NCBI RefSeq assembly: GCF_037094685.1
Contig: NZ_CP146614.1
Coordinates: forward strand, 3,782,001 to 3,846,000
Direction of reading: 5' to 3'
Length of the DNA stretch: 64,000 nt
From: Massilia sp. METH4
GTDB taxonomy: Bacteria; Pseudomonadota; Gammaproteobacteria; Burkholderiales; Burkholderiaceae_D
In this document: positions 35,135 to 42,857 of the stretch, in pieces
Layout of the letters: each line of letters begins with the position of its first letter
Numbering within the stretch: the stretch's first letter is position 1
Position numbers and translations under genes: made by a program
Notes under the pieces: generated by a model
What the model saw: only the letters and a program-made list of their open reading frames with translations
Database searches by the model: none
Told to the model about the DNA's origin: nothing

Positions 35135-35237
35135 AGAGCGCCTAACAAAACCCCCATGGCTGCGTTGCAACGTCTCGCCGTACAGGTGTACTGTCTTCGA
35201 CGCCGCGCCTTGCCCTGCGGGTTTTGTTAGGCGCTCT
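35135..35237. repeat. 103-bp palindromic element with 19-bp terminal inverted repeats
   Basis: Perfect arms of 19 bp (35135-35153 and 35219-35237, AGAGCGCCTAACAAAACCC and its complement) enclose 65 nt with a further inner GC-rich stem. It has no coding content. The layout is that of a non-autonomous repeat or small MITE-like element in the phosphatase upstream region. Confidence 0.85.
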
Positions 35238-35309
35238 AAGGCAAAAAAACGAAGGGATGATAGGGGGCGTTCGTGACGGCTTGATGACGGCAGGCGGCGC
35301 AAAGGGATC

Positions 35310-35322
35310 GGTGCCAGACACC
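35310..35322. repeat. Single short palindrome related to the GGTGTC family
   Basis: GGTGCCAGACACC: a GGTG/CACC stem with an internal CCAGA. It resembles one arm core of the hairpins at 7994 and 13108, here alone just past the ygjP stop. Confidence 0.5.
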
Positions 35323-35330
35323 AGCGGCTG

Positions 35331-35840
35331 CTACCACAGCCTCTGCCCGCTGTGTTCGAGCTCCGTCAGGTACAGCCGCACATCGAACTCGTACTGGTGG
35401 TAATGCGGCTCCATGTATGTGCAGAGCTTGTAGAACGCCTTGTCGTGCTGCTTTTCCTTCACGTGCGCCAGCTCGTGCACGGCGATCATGCGCAGGAATT
35501 CGATCGGGCATTCGCGGAACATGGTCGCCACGCGGATCTCGTGCTTGGCCTTCAGCTTGCCGCCCTGGATGCGCGAGATCGAGGTGTGCAAGCCGAGCGC
35601 GTTATTGATCACGTGGATCTTCGGATCGAACAGCACCTTGTCGATCGGCGCGGCGTTGCGCAAGAACTCATCTTTCAGATCCTGCACGTAGTCGTACAGG
35701 GCCCGGTCGTTGCGCACTTCGTGGGCTTTCGGATAACGTTTCTTCAGCACTTCGCCGAGGCGGTTCTGGTTCAGCAGGGCTTGCACCTGGTGGCGCGTAT
35801 CGTCGGAGTAGGCGCCGAGGTATTTCAGTGGGGCTGTCAT
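35331..35840 (-). CDS. ygjP: YgjP-like zinc metallopeptidase-domain protein
   Basis: 169 aa, the size of E. coli YgjP, to which it looks similar over its length. The zinc motif HELAHVKEKQHDKAFYKLC has HExxH with a third His downstream. Other conserved blocks are FLRNAAPIDKVLFDPKIHVI and SRIQGGKLKAKHEIRVATMF. The family has the gluzincin SprT/WLM-type fold; its physiological role is poorly known. Convergent with nothing; it is divergent from cho, with 13-bp repeats between the two. Confidence 0.9.
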   Translation of the reverse strand: MTAPLKYLGAYSDDTRHQVQALLNQNRLGEVLKKRYPKAHEVRNDRALYDYVQDLKDEFLRNAAPIDKVLFDPKIHVINNALGLHTSISRIQGGKLKAKHEIRVATMFRECPIEFLRMIAVHELAHVKEKQHDKAFYKLCTYMEPHYHQYEFDVRLYLTELEHSGQRLW

Positions 35841-35867
35841 GGCGCCGAGACTGTATCACAGCCTTGC

Positions 35868-35919
35868 AAGCCCGTACTGCAAGCCCGTATTGCAAGCCTG
35901 TATTGCAGGCCAGTATGAT
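35868..35919 (+). repeat. 13-bp tandem repeats containing the cho promoter
   Basis: Three 13-bp units (AAGCCCGTACTGC, AAGCCCGTATTGC, AAGCCTGTATTGC at 35868-35906) and a degenerate fourth. Each junction makes a TTGCAA- or CTGCAA-like hexamer. TTGCAA at 35890-35895 is 18 bp from TATGAT (35914-35919), which ends 6 nt before the cho ATG. Repeat number could therefore set promoter strength. Confidence 0.75.
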
Positions 35920-35925
35920 GGCGGA

Positions 35926-36777
35926 ATGCGCACCCATGTCAATTCCGTGGGACTGCTGGTCCGCGCCGATCCCGCATTCCTGTTCACGTACCCCGACCAT
36001 ATTCCGCGCAGTTGCATCGACGTGTTGCCGCAGCAGCCGGGCATCTACATCTTCCGCGACGAAGCCGCGACGCCGATCTATATCGGCAAGAGCGTCAACA
36101 TCCGCCACCGCGTGCTGTCGCACCTGCGCACGCCGGAAGAAGCACAGATGCTGGCGCGCACGCGCCACATCGACTTCGAGCGCACCGGCGGCGAGCTGGG
36201 CGCGCTGCTGCTCGAAGCCATGCTGATCCGCGAGCACCAGCCCGTGTTCAACGTGAAGCTGCGCAAGCAGCGCGAGATGTGCTCGATCGCGCTGCGCGAG
36301 CACCGCCCCGAGATCGTGTTTGCGAAAGAGGTGGACTTCGGCGGCACCGACGGCCTGTTCGGCCTGTTCGGCACGCGCAAGGCGGCCCAGGAAACGCTGA
36401 AGAACCTCGTGCAGGCGGCCAGCCTCTGTTCGGTTGCGGCAGGCCTGGAGAAGGGCAGTCCGGGCCGGCCCTGTTTCGCCCGGCAGATCGCCCGCTGCCG
36501 CGGCGCCTGCACTGGCGAGGAAAGCGCCGCCGACCACGGTGCCCGGCTGCACGCGGCGCTCGACCCCATGCGCGTGCGGCGGTGGCCCTACGCGGGGCCG
36601 ATCGCGATCGTCGAAGAGTCCGATGGCCTGCGGCAAAAGCAGCTGGTCGACAACTGGTGCTACCTCGGCACCGGCAAGCTGAAGAAGAAGCGGCCGGCAG
36701 CGCGCTTCGATCCGGCCGTGTATCACATCCTCCAGCGGCCGTTGCTGGGTGGTGGATTGACGATCGAACTGTTATGA
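35926..36777 (+). CDS. cho: GIY-YIG endonuclease Cho (UvrC homologue)
   Basis: 283 aa. The GIY-YIG nuclease domain occupies about 33-112, with GIY 39-41, YIG 52-54, R60 and catalytic E97 (LLLEAMLIREHQPVFNV). The protein matches UvrC's N-terminal half and lacks the C-terminal RNase H-like half and HhH, as in Cho. Cho makes the 3' incision in nucleotide excision repair beside bulky lesions that UvrC cannot cut. A CFARQIARCRGACTGEES block fits the Cys region of UvrC. Start ATG 35926 is 6 nt after a -10 and probably leaderless. Confidence 0.92.
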   Translation: MRTHVNSVGLLVRADPAFLFTYPDHIPRSCIDVLPQQPGIYIFRDEAATPIYIGKSVNIRHRVLSHLRTPEEAQMLARTRHIDFERTGGELGALLLEAMLIREHQPVFNVKLRKQREMCSIALREHRPEIVFAKEVDFGGTDGLFGLFGTRKAAQETLKNLVQAASLCSVAAGLEKGSPGRPCFARQIARCRGACTGEESAADHGARLHAALDPMRVRRWPYAGPIAIVEESDGLRQKQLVDNWCYLGTGKLKKKRPAARFDPAVYHILQRPLLGGGLTIELL

Positions 36778-36806
36778 CTGCCCAGCGATAACGGGCGCGG
36801 TTTTTT

Positions 36807-36900
36807 CTTCGCCGTATTTTCGTCGCTGTATTTCGTCGCCGTGTTTCTTCGCTGTCTACCGTCGCTGTGTATCGTCGCGGTATATCAGTCGCTGTATACT
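36807..36900 (+). repeat. Seven imperfect 13-bp tandem repeats before modB
   Basis: Units such as CGTCGCTGTATTT, CGTCGCCGTGTTT, CGTCGCTGTGTAT and CGTCGCGGTATAT follow each other from 36807 to about 36900, more AT-rich than the surroundings. The last units merge with a ModE-box-like sequence. Confidence 0.7.
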
Positions 36901-36913
36901 CGTGTATATTGCG
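36890..36913 (+). promoter_or_regulatory. Candidate ModE operator
   Basis: CGCTGTATA, 6 nt, TATATTGCG. This fits the known ModE consensus (CGNTATATA-N6-TATATANCG) with few mismatches. It lies about 80 bp before modB, where molybdate-dependent repression would act. Confidence 0.55.
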
Positions 36914-36935
36914 CATTTTGCCCCAGTTGAACGAT

Positions 36936-36992
36936 ATGTCCCATCCAGCCGTGCCAGCCGTGCCCCGTTCTCCATCCATGGGCAGCCGCTGA
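36936..36992 (+). CDS. Possible 18-aa leader peptide overlapping modB
   Basis: An ATG at 36936 opens a short frame (MSHPAVPAVPRSPSMGSR) whose TGA overlaps the modB ATG as TGATG. It might couple translation into modB, whose own start has no clear Shine-Dalgarno sequence. It has no clear ribosome site itself and may be fortuitous. Confidence 0.3.
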   Translation: MSHPAVPAVPRSPSMGSR

Positions 36993-37663
36993 TGGGCGAC
37001 GCCTGGATCGCCCTCGCCCTGTCGCTGAAGGTGGCGCTGTGGGCCACGGTGCTCGACCTGGTGCTGGGCGTGGCCGTCGGCTGGGTGCTGGCGCGCAAGC
37101 GCTTTCCCGGCCGCGAATTGCTCGACGCGCTCCTGACCCTGCCGATGGTGATGCCGCCCACGGTGCTGGGCTATTACCTGCTGGTCGTCATCGGCCGCAA
37201 CGGGCCCATCGGGGGCTGGCTGCATGACAGCTTCGGCATCAACCTGATCTTCACCTGGCAGGCCGCCGTGATCGCCGCCGCCGTGGTGGCATTCCCGCTG
37301 GTGGCGAAGGCGGCGCGCTCGGCCTTCGAAACGGTCGACCCGCAGCTGGAACAGGCCGCGCGCGTGCTGGGAGTCTCCGGCATGGGCGTGTTCCTGCGCG
37401 TGACGCTGCCGCTGGCCTGGCGCGGCGTGCTGGCGGGCACGCTGCTGGCCTTTGCCCGCTCGATGGGCGAGTTCGGCGCTACCCTGATGGTGGCGGGCAG
37501 CATTCCTGGCAAGACGCAGACGCTGTCCATCGCCGTCTACGAAGCCGTGCAGGCGGGGCAGGACGATACGGCGAACCTGCTGGTGCTGGTGACTTCGGTA
37601 TCCTGCATCCTGGTGCTGCTGGCGGCCACGCGGCTGGCGCCCACGCGAAAGGCCCTGCCATGA
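36992..37663 (+). CDS. modB: Molybdate ABC transporter permease ModB
   Basis: 223 aa, the usual length, with five or six membrane helices. The permease EAA-type loop is EQAARVLGVSGMGVFLRVTLPLAWRGV in broken form. TLPMVMPPTVLGYYLLV and RSMGEFGATLMVAGSIPGKT are highly typical of ModB. It forms the channel for molybdate import. ATG 36992 is chosen as it opens the first helix; a 30-codon upstream extension is hydrophilic. The gene overlaps modC by 4 bp (ATGA). The usual modA gene is not upstream. Confidence 0.93.
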   Translation: MGDAWIALALSLKVALWATVLDLVLGVAVGWVLARKRFPGRELLDALLTLPMVMPPTVLGYYLLVVIGRNGPIGGWLHDSFGINLIFTWQAAVIAAAVVAFPLVAKAARSAFETVDPQLEQAARVLGVSGMGVFLRVTLPLAWRGVLAGTLLAFARSMGEFGATLMVAGSIPGKTQTLSIAVYEAVQAGQDDTANLLVLVTSVSCILVLLAATRLAPTRKALP

Positions 37664-38331
37664 TCCGCCTTCACATCGACACCACGCTGCGCGCCGGCGC
37701 CCGCGAGTTCCGCCTGAACGCCCGCTTCGCATCGCAGAGCCAGCGCATCGTTATCTATGGCGCCTCGGGTGCGGGCAAGAGCCAGATGCTCAAAGCCGTG
37801 GCCGGGCTGGCGCGCCCCGATGCCGGCTATATCGAGCTGGCGGGCAGGGTGCTGTTCGACAGCGCCAATGGCATCGACGTGCCGCCCCAGCGGCGCGACG
37901 TGGGCTACCTGTTCCAGGACTACGCGCTGTTCCCGCACCTGAACGTGCGGCAAAATATCGCTTTCGGCCTGCGCCGGGGGCTCTTCAATCCGCCGCGCAA
38001 GGTCGATGGCCAGGCGCTCGCCTACTGGCTGGACGCATTCGGCCTCGAGGCGGTGGCGCACCAGCTGCCGGACGAGCTTTCGGGCGGCCAGCGGCAGCGC
38101 GTGGCCCTGGCGCGCGCGCTGGTGGCGGAACCGGCCGCACTGCTGCTGGACGAGCCCTTCGCGGCCCTCGATCCGGCGCTGCGCGTGCGCATGCGTGCCG
38201 AACTCGACGCGTTGCAGCGCCGCCTCGATATTCCGATGCTGATGATCACCCACGACCCGGACGATGCGTTGGCCTTCGGCGGCCACGTACTGACGATGGC
38301 CGATGGCGCCATCGTGGAGGAACGACCATGA
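37660..38331 (+). CDS. modC: Molybdate ABC transporter ATPase ModC, short form
   Basis: 223 aa. The ABC ATPase has Walker A GASGAGKS (34-41), Q-loop GYLFQDYALFPHLNV, signature LSGGQRQRVALARAL, Walker B LLLDEPFAALDP and the H-loop THDPDDAL. Full-length ModC is about 350 aa with a C-terminal TOBE/Mop domain; that domain is absent here, so molybdate feedback on the transporter may be missing or supplied by ModE. It overlaps modB and modE by 4 bp each. Confidence 0.9.
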   Translation: MIRLHIDTTLRAGAREFRLNARFASQSQRIVIYGASGAGKSQMLKAVAGLARPDAGYIELAGRVLFDSANGIDVPPQRRDVGYLFQDYALFPHLNVRQNIAFGLRRGLFNPPRKVDGQALAYWLDAFGLEAVAHQLPDELSGGQRQRVALARALVAEPAALLLDEPFAALDPALRVRMRAELDALQRRLDIPMLMITHDPDDALAFGGHVLTMADGAIVEERP

Positions 38332-39122
38332 GTGAACCCCTCGAACTGCACGGCAAGCTGTGGCTGGCCGCCGGCGGCCGGCATCTGGGCGGCGCCAATC
38401 GCATCGCCTTGCTGGCCGCGATCGCACAGTGCGGCTCGATCACCCGGGCCGCCAGGGCGGTGGGCATGAGCTACAAGGGCGCGTGGGATGCGGTGGACGC
38501 CATGAACAACCTGGCCGGCACGCCGCTGGTGGAACGGCTGGCCGGCGGCAAGGGCGGCGGCGGCACGCGGCTGACGGAGCGGGGCGCCCAGCTCGTGGAA
38601 CAGTTCCGGCGGCTGGAAGAGGCGCACCGCCGCTTCGTCGCCCAGCTGGACCGGCAAAAAGACCTCGACATCAACCTGCTGCAGGTATTGAACATGAAGA
38701 CCAGTGCACGCAACCAGTTCCTCGGCACCGTGGAAACCGTGACGCGCGGCGCCGTGAACGACGAAGTCGTGCTGCGCATCGTCGGCGACCAGCGCATCGT
38801 GGCCGTGGTGACGCACGAAAGCGCCGGGAGCCTCGGCCTGGCGCCAGGCGTACCGGCGTTCGCGCTCGTGAAGGCGTCGTCGATCATCATCGCCGTCGAG
38901 GCGGAAGGGGCACGCCTGTCGGCCCGTAACCAGCTGGCGGGAACGATCGCGCGGGTGGTGCCGGGAGCGGTGAATGCGGAGGTGACGATCGCGCTGCCGG
39001 GCGGTGGCACGATCGCGGCGACCGTGACGACCGGCAGTGCGGAAGGGATGGAATTGGTTGCCGGCATGCCGGCGACCGCGCTGTTCAAGGCGTCCAGCGT
39101 GATCGTCGGCGTGCCGGGCTGA
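38328..39122 (+). CDS. modE: Molybdate-responsive regulator ModE
   Basis: 264 aa. A LysR-type winged helix (about 20-85: SITRAARAVGMSYKGAWDAV) is followed by two Mop/TOBE domains. Each begins with a similar SARNQFLGTVETVTRGAVNDEV / SARNQLAGTIARVVPGAVNAEV type block in two shorter parts, and each ends VKASSIIIAV / FKASSVIVGV. ModE binds molybdate and represses mod genes. Here it is the last gene of modBCE, so it probably autoregulates through the box at 36890-36913. Confidence 0.93.
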   Translation: MSEPLELHGKLWLAAGGRHLGGANRIALLAAIAQCGSITRAARAVGMSYKGAWDAVDAMNNLAGTPLVERLAGGKGGGGTRLTERGAQLVEQFRRLEEAHRRFVAQLDRQKDLDINLLQVLNMKTSARNQFLGTVETVTRGAVNDEVVLRIVGDQRIVAVVTHESAGSLGLAPGVPAFALVKASSIIIAVEAEGARLSARNQLAGTIARVVPGAVNAEVTIALPGGGTIAATVTTGSAEGMELVAGMPATALFKASSVIVGVPG

Positions 39123-39131
39123 GGTGAGTAA

Positions 39132-39635
39132 TCAGGCCGTACGCGTGGATTCGAACAGGAACCAGATGCGCTCTTCGGCTTCGTCGATCCAGTTTTCCAG
39201 CAGGCTGGCGGTGGCGATGTCGTTGTCTTCGTCGCACACGTCGTGCACTTCGCGCATGGCCTTGACCAGCGCCTGGTTGTCGGCGCGCAGCTCGTCCAGC
39301 ATGGCGATGGCTTCGACGAACGGCTCGTCGTTATCCTTGATCCGTTGCAGTTGCGAGATGTGCTTGATGGAGCGGATGGTGGAGCCGCCCAGCTTGCGCA
39401 CGCGTTCCGCGATCGGGTCCAGCATCGCGTAGATGGCGGTGGCCTGCTCGTCGAGCAGCAGGTGGTAGGAACGGAAGTGCGGGCCGCTCACATGCCAGTG
39501 GAAATTCTTGCATTTGATGTACAGCGCGAAGGTGTCGGCCAGCAGCGCATTCAGCCCCTCGGCCACGTCCACGCGGGCTTTGTTGCCGAGGTCGGTCGGC
39601 GTCTTCAGTGCTTCCGGTTGTGCTTGGTCGTTCAT
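39132..39635 (-). CDS. dps: Dps-family ferritin-like DNA-protection protein
   Basis: 167 aa. The intersubunit ferroxidase site is in NFHWHVSGPHFRSYHLLLDEQ divided over H and D/E residues (NFHWHV, HLLLDEQ). Other family blocks are LGGSTIRSIKHISQL and DEAEERIWFLFEST. Dps dodecamers oxidise and store iron and coat DNA during starvation or peroxide stress. A TACAAT-like -10 is seen near 39664 on the minus strand. The upstream region contains an 11-bp minisatellite. It is convergent with modE. Confidence 0.94.
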   Translation of the reverse strand: MNDQAQPEALKTPTDLGNKARVDVAEGLNALLADTFALYIKCKNFHWHVSGPHFRSYHLLLDEQATAIYAMLDPIAERVRKLGGSTIRSIKHISQLQRIKDNDEPFVEAIAMLDELRADNQALVKAMREVHDVCDEDNDIATASLLENWIDEAEERIWFLFESTRTA

Positions 39636-40099
39636 GTCTGCCTCTTCTGAATGTGGAAATTGATTGTATCGCAGACAATGAAACCGTGTGGTGAACCGTG
39701 CGGGCGTGGCACGTCACCACCAAAAGGGAGAGGTTTGGCGCGTAATGGGGGGAAATGCGTGCACGATGCGCGCGTTTGCGGATGAGGCATGCGCTGTCCC
39801 TCATGTGCGAAATCAGCGGGACAAATGCGGGGCGAAGGCAGGCGAGCGAAGGTGCGTTGAAGGCGCGTTGAAGAAGCGTTGAAGAAGCGTTGAAGAAGCG
39901 TTGAAGAAGCGTTGAAGAAGCGTTGAAGAAGCGTTGGAGGAGCGCGGAAGGGGCACCGAAGGAGCACAGCAGGGGCACCGAAGGAGCGCTGGAGAAACGC
40001 CATCGGACCGGCAGGGCCGGGAAGGGTAGCCCCGGCCCGCCGTGATGGGATGCGCAGGCGCGATGCCGGCTGGCATGCGCAGGTACGCGGCGACGTCCG
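39636..40099. other. 464-bp non-coding region upstream of dps
   Basis: It holds the dps promoter near 39660, a GC-rich stretch and the 11-bp tandem repeat array at 39854-39941. Past the array to about 40010 the sequence continues as degenerate purine-rich units (GAAGGGGCACC, GAAGGAGCACA, GAAGGAGCGCT). Open frames across the array encode only translated repeats and are not called as genes. Confidence 0.6.
39854..39941 (+). repeat. 11-bp minisatellite, eight units
   Basis: Six perfect copies of GCGTTGAAGAA (39865-39930) are flanked by one variant on each side (GCGTTGAAGGC at 39854, GCGTTGGAGGA at 39931). The unit is not a multiple of 3, but three units make 33 bp and give an 11-residue period on translation. 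It lies about 220-300 bp upstream of dps. Confidence 0.95.
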
Positions 40100-40483
40100 T
40101 CAGCGTTTTTCTTCCTTGGCCCCCTGCCGTGCCAGCCGGCTTGCCGACTGCCGGCTTTCGCCGCCCTTGCGGCCGATTTCCGCCATGTGCTCCCGATCCC
40201 GGCTCACCGCCTCGCCACCTTTCTGGCCGGCGCGGCGCGCTTCCTCGGAATCGAATTCATGGGCGGTGCCTTTCTGGTGGGCTGCCTGCCCGCCCTTGCT
40301 GGCGATCATGCGTTGGGTTGCGGCGTCCATCGCCGCGAATCCCCGCTTGCTGGTGCTCTTTCCACCCCCCGATGATTCGGCCCGCTGGCTGCTTCCCTTT
40401 GCCGGGTCGGATCGCTGTTCGGTTCTGACATCGGACCTCATGTTTGATGCAACTTCGCCACGTGAATCGTGATTTGTAGCCAT
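40100..40483 (-). CDS. KGG-repeat stress-induced protein (YciG/GsiB-like)
   Basis: 127 aa, hydrophilic and disordered. The C-terminal half has KGG-type repeats: RGFAAMDAATQRMIASKGG, ARRAGQKGGEAVSRD and MAEIGRKGGESRQS. Proteins with these repeats accumulate in general stress and desiccation. The start at 40483 has GCGAGGTGAAAC upstream. It neighbours hemerythrin and Dps genes, a stress-related cluster. Confidence 0.85.
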   Translation of the reverse strand: MATNHDSRGEVASNMRSDVRTEQRSDPAKGSSQRAESSGGGKSTSKRGFAAMDAATQRMIASKGGQAAHQKGTAHEFDSEEARRAGQKGGEAVSRDREHMAEIGRKGGESRQSASRLARQGAKEEKR

Positions 40484-40571
40484 GTTTCACCTCGCTCTCT
40501 GGTTCGCTCTCGCGTTCGCTCGTTGGTACGAATCGATCGAATTGGGCCAACGCCTTGCCCTGGCCCACCCA

Positions 40572-40594
40572 GGAGCGGCAAGGTCTGCCGCTCC
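40572..40594 (-). terminator. Hairpin between the hemerythrin and KGG genes
   Basis: A 9-bp stem GGAGCGGCA/TGCCGCTCC (40572-40580 with 40586-40594) with a 5-nt loop. It lies 44 bp past the hemerythrin stop. No U-tract follows, so it is a weak terminator or attenuator. Confidence 0.5.
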
Positions 40595-40637
40595 GTGTGA
40601 TTAGAGGAGGAGGTCGTGCGTAAGTTCCGGCGATCGA

Positions 40638-41243
40638 TCAGGAATCGGCCTTGCCGATGGCCGAGCGTTCGCCAACGGCCTCGCGGGTGCCGCTGCGCAA
40701 CGGCCGGGCACCCATATCGTGTTCCAGCTGCTCCTTGCGGTCGGTCAGCTGCTCGCACAACGCCGTCAGGTCGGCGTCGCTCTTTCGTGCCTGCGGGAAC
40801 ATCTCCTGCTCCTCTTCGGTCACGTGATGCTCGATCGCCTTGCGCAGCATCGCGATGGTGCTGTCCAGATCCGGATCGTCACCCGACATGCCCTGGATAT
40901 GCGCGATCAATTCCTTGGCTTCGGCGTGTTCCTGGATCGCTTCCTGCACCATCTTCACGTCGCCCGTTTCGGCGCGCACTGCGGGGTAGAAGATCTCTTC
41001 CTCGATCATCGTGTGGATTTCCAGTTCCATGCAGATCTGCATGGCGAGGTCGGCCTTCAGGCTCACGTCGCCGATGTTCTGCAGGCGTTCGTATTCGCGG
41101 AACAGCTGCTTCACCTTGTCGTGGTCGGCAGTGAGCAGCGCCACGGCATCCTTCATTTGCGAGCTCTGGGTGCGCGGCATGTTGACGGGAGGGTGGTCGC
41201 CGCTGCTGGGCATCGGTACCTTGTCATTGGTGTCGTTGGTCAT
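40638..41243 (-). CDS. Hemerythrin-like HHE-domain protein
   Basis: 201 aa. HHE cation-binding residues are spread over a four-helix bundle: LLTADHDKVKQLF, ELEIHTMIEEEIFYP, IQEHAEAKELIAHI and AIEHHVTEEEQEMFP. They form a di-iron site for O2, NO or iron sensing and storage. Disordered charged ends flank it (1-30 and about 175-201). It probably belongs to the stress-response group with Dps and the KGG protein. Confidence 0.92.
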   Translation of the reverse strand: MTNDTNDKVPMPSSGDHPPVNMPRTQSSQMKDAVALLTADHDKVKQLFREYERLQNIGDVSLKADLAMQICMELEIHTMIEEEIFYPAVRAETGDVKMVQEAIQEHAEAKELIAHIQGMSGDDPDLDSTIAMLRKAIEHHVTEEEQEMFPQARKSDADLTALCEQLTDRKEQLEHDMGARPLRSGTREAVGERSAIGKADS

Positions 41244-41438
41244 GGGTGGCTCTCCTGATGTGTTGGGAAGATGCCGCGCTATGCCGCGCGGCGGCTGCCT
41301 GCTACCTGGCTTTCAGTATAGGACGCTCGCGCGAAGGCGGGCGCGCCCTTGCCATATTGGTATGCTCTGCCGTTCGTGCGACAATAGCGCACTTGCGCCC
41401 ACGTTTTTTGCGCACAATTTCAGCCGAGTCTGCTCATC

Positions 41439-42305
41439 ATGCATCCCGAATACATCCTCACGCTGTCCTGCCCGGACCAGCGCGGCATCGTGCACCGCGT
41501 GTCCGGTTTTCTTGCCGAACACGGCTGTAACATCATCGATTCCGCCCAATTCGGCGACCAGGAAACGTGCCGTTTCTTCATGCGCGTGCACTTCGCCGCC
41601 GAGGACGCGACCGTGGGCGACACCGCGCTGCGCGAGCAGTTCGCCGCGCTGGCGGACGATCTGCGCCTCGAATGGAACCTGCACGACGCACACAAGAAGC
41701 CGCGCGTGCTCCTGATGGTGTCGAAGATCGGCCATTGCCTGAACGACCTGCTGTTCCGCTACAAGAGCGGACTGCTGCCGGTCGAGATTCCGGCCATCGT
41801 GTCCAACCACATGGACTTCTACCAGCTGGCCGCCAGCTACAACATCCCGTTCCACCACCTGCCGCTGGCCACCGGCGCACCGGAATCGGCCAAGCTGGCG
41901 CAGGAAGCGCGCATCGTCGAGCTGATCGAGTCGCACGACATCGACCTGGTGGTACTGGCGCGCTACATGCAGATCCTGTCGCCGTCGCTGTGCGCGCGGC
42001 TCAAGGGCAAGGCGATCAATATCCACCACTCCTTCCTGCCCAGCTTCAAGGGCGCGCGGCCGTACGCGCAGGCGCACAAGCGCGGCGTGAAACTGATCGG
42101 CGCCACGGCACACTTCGTGACGGGCGACCTGGACGAAGGCCCGATCATCGAGCAGGACGTGGAACGCGTGGACCATGCGATGGATGCGGAAACGCTGTCC
42201 GCGATTGGCCGCGACGTGGAATGCGTGGTGCTGGCACGCGCCGTGAAATGGTTCGTCGAGCACCGCGTGCTGCAGAACGGCGACCGCACCGTCATCTTCA
42301 AGTAA
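41439..42305 (+). CDS. purU: Formyltetrahydrofolate deformylase PurU
   Basis: 288 aa, standard length. An N-terminal ACT domain (about 5-80, LSCPDQRGIVHRVSGFLAEH cut here) is followed by a formyltransferase-like domain. Catalytic N194, H196 (INIHHSFLPSF) and D230 (FVTGDLDEGPIIEQD) are present. It hydrolyses 10-formyl-THF to formate and THF, balancing one-carbon pools and feeding PurT. The next gene yaeQ follows after 9 bp, likely in one transcript. Confidence 0.95.
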   Translation: MHPEYILTLSCPDQRGIVHRVSGFLAEHGCNIIDSAQFGDQETCRFFMRVHFAAEDATVGDTALREQFAALADDLRLEWNLHDAHKKPRVLLMVSKIGHCLNDLLFRYKSGLLPVEIPAIVSNHMDFYQLAASYNIPFHHLPLATGAPESAKLAQEARIVELIESHDIDLVVLARYMQILSPSLCARLKGKAINIHHSFLPSFKGARPYAQAHKRGVKLIGATAHFVTGDLDEGPIIEQDVERVDHAMDAETLSAIGRDVECVVLARAVKWFVEHRVLQNGDRTVIFK

Positions 42306-42314
42306 GCATCTTCA

Positions 42315-42857
42315 ATGGCACTCAAGGCAACAATCTACAAGGCGGAACTGTCGATCGCCGACATGGACCGCAATTACTACGGCACCCACGCGCTCACGTT
42401 GGCGCGCCATCCTTCCGAGACGGACGAGCGCATGATGGTGCGCCTGCTGGCGTTCGCGATCCATGCGAACGAGGCGCTGGCGTTCACCAAGGGCATGTTC
42501 GACGTCGAGGAACCGGACCTGTGGCAGAAGGACCTGACCGATGCGATCGAGCTGTGGATCGAGGTGGGCCAGCCGGAAGAGCGGCGCATCCTGAAGGGCG
42601 CCGGCCGCGCCGAACACGTGATCGTGTACAGCTACAGCAGCGCCAGCCCGATCTGGTGGAAGAACATCGCCAACAAGATCGAGCGGGCGAAGAACGTTTC
42701 GGTCGTCAACCTGCCGTCGGAAGCCACCGCCGCGCTGGAAAAGATGGCGCAGCGTACGATGCAGCTGCAATGCACGATCCAGGATGGCCAGATCTGGCTG
42801 ACCGACGGCGTCGAGACCGTGCAGGTCGAGCGCGAGGTCTGGAAGGCGGAGCGCTAG
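42315..42857 (+). CDS. yaeQ: YaeQ-family protein
   Basis: 180 aa, the family length. Conserved blocks are ATIYKAELSIADMDRNYYG, ARHPSETDERMMVRLLAFA, WIEVGQPEERRILKGAGRA and SYSSASPIWWKNI. The fold resembles PD-(D/E)XK nucleases, with WIEVGQP and a following Lys in the expected places. Function unproven; a link to transcription elongation was suggested in enterics. The tail overlaps the convergent serine hydrolase by 4 bp. Confidence 0.93.
   Translation: MALKATIYKAELSIADMDRNYYGTHALTLARHPSETDERMMVRLLAFAIHANEALAFTKGMFDVEEPDLWQKDLTDAIELWIEVGQPEERRILKGAGRAEHVIVYSYSSASPIWWKNIANKIERAKNVSVVNLPSEATAALEKMAQRTMQLQCTIQDGQIWLTDGVETVQVEREVWKAER

Noticed and set aside
39854..39941. Possible CRISPR array
   Set aside because: Units are 11 bp and contiguous, with no spacers; no cas genes in the window.
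39632..40076. Minus-strand frames encoding 11-residue repeats (FFNASSTLLQR type) over the minisatellite
   Set aside because: Present in several overlapping frames because the 11-bp unit shifts phase each copy; no ribosome site, so treated as non-coding repeat.
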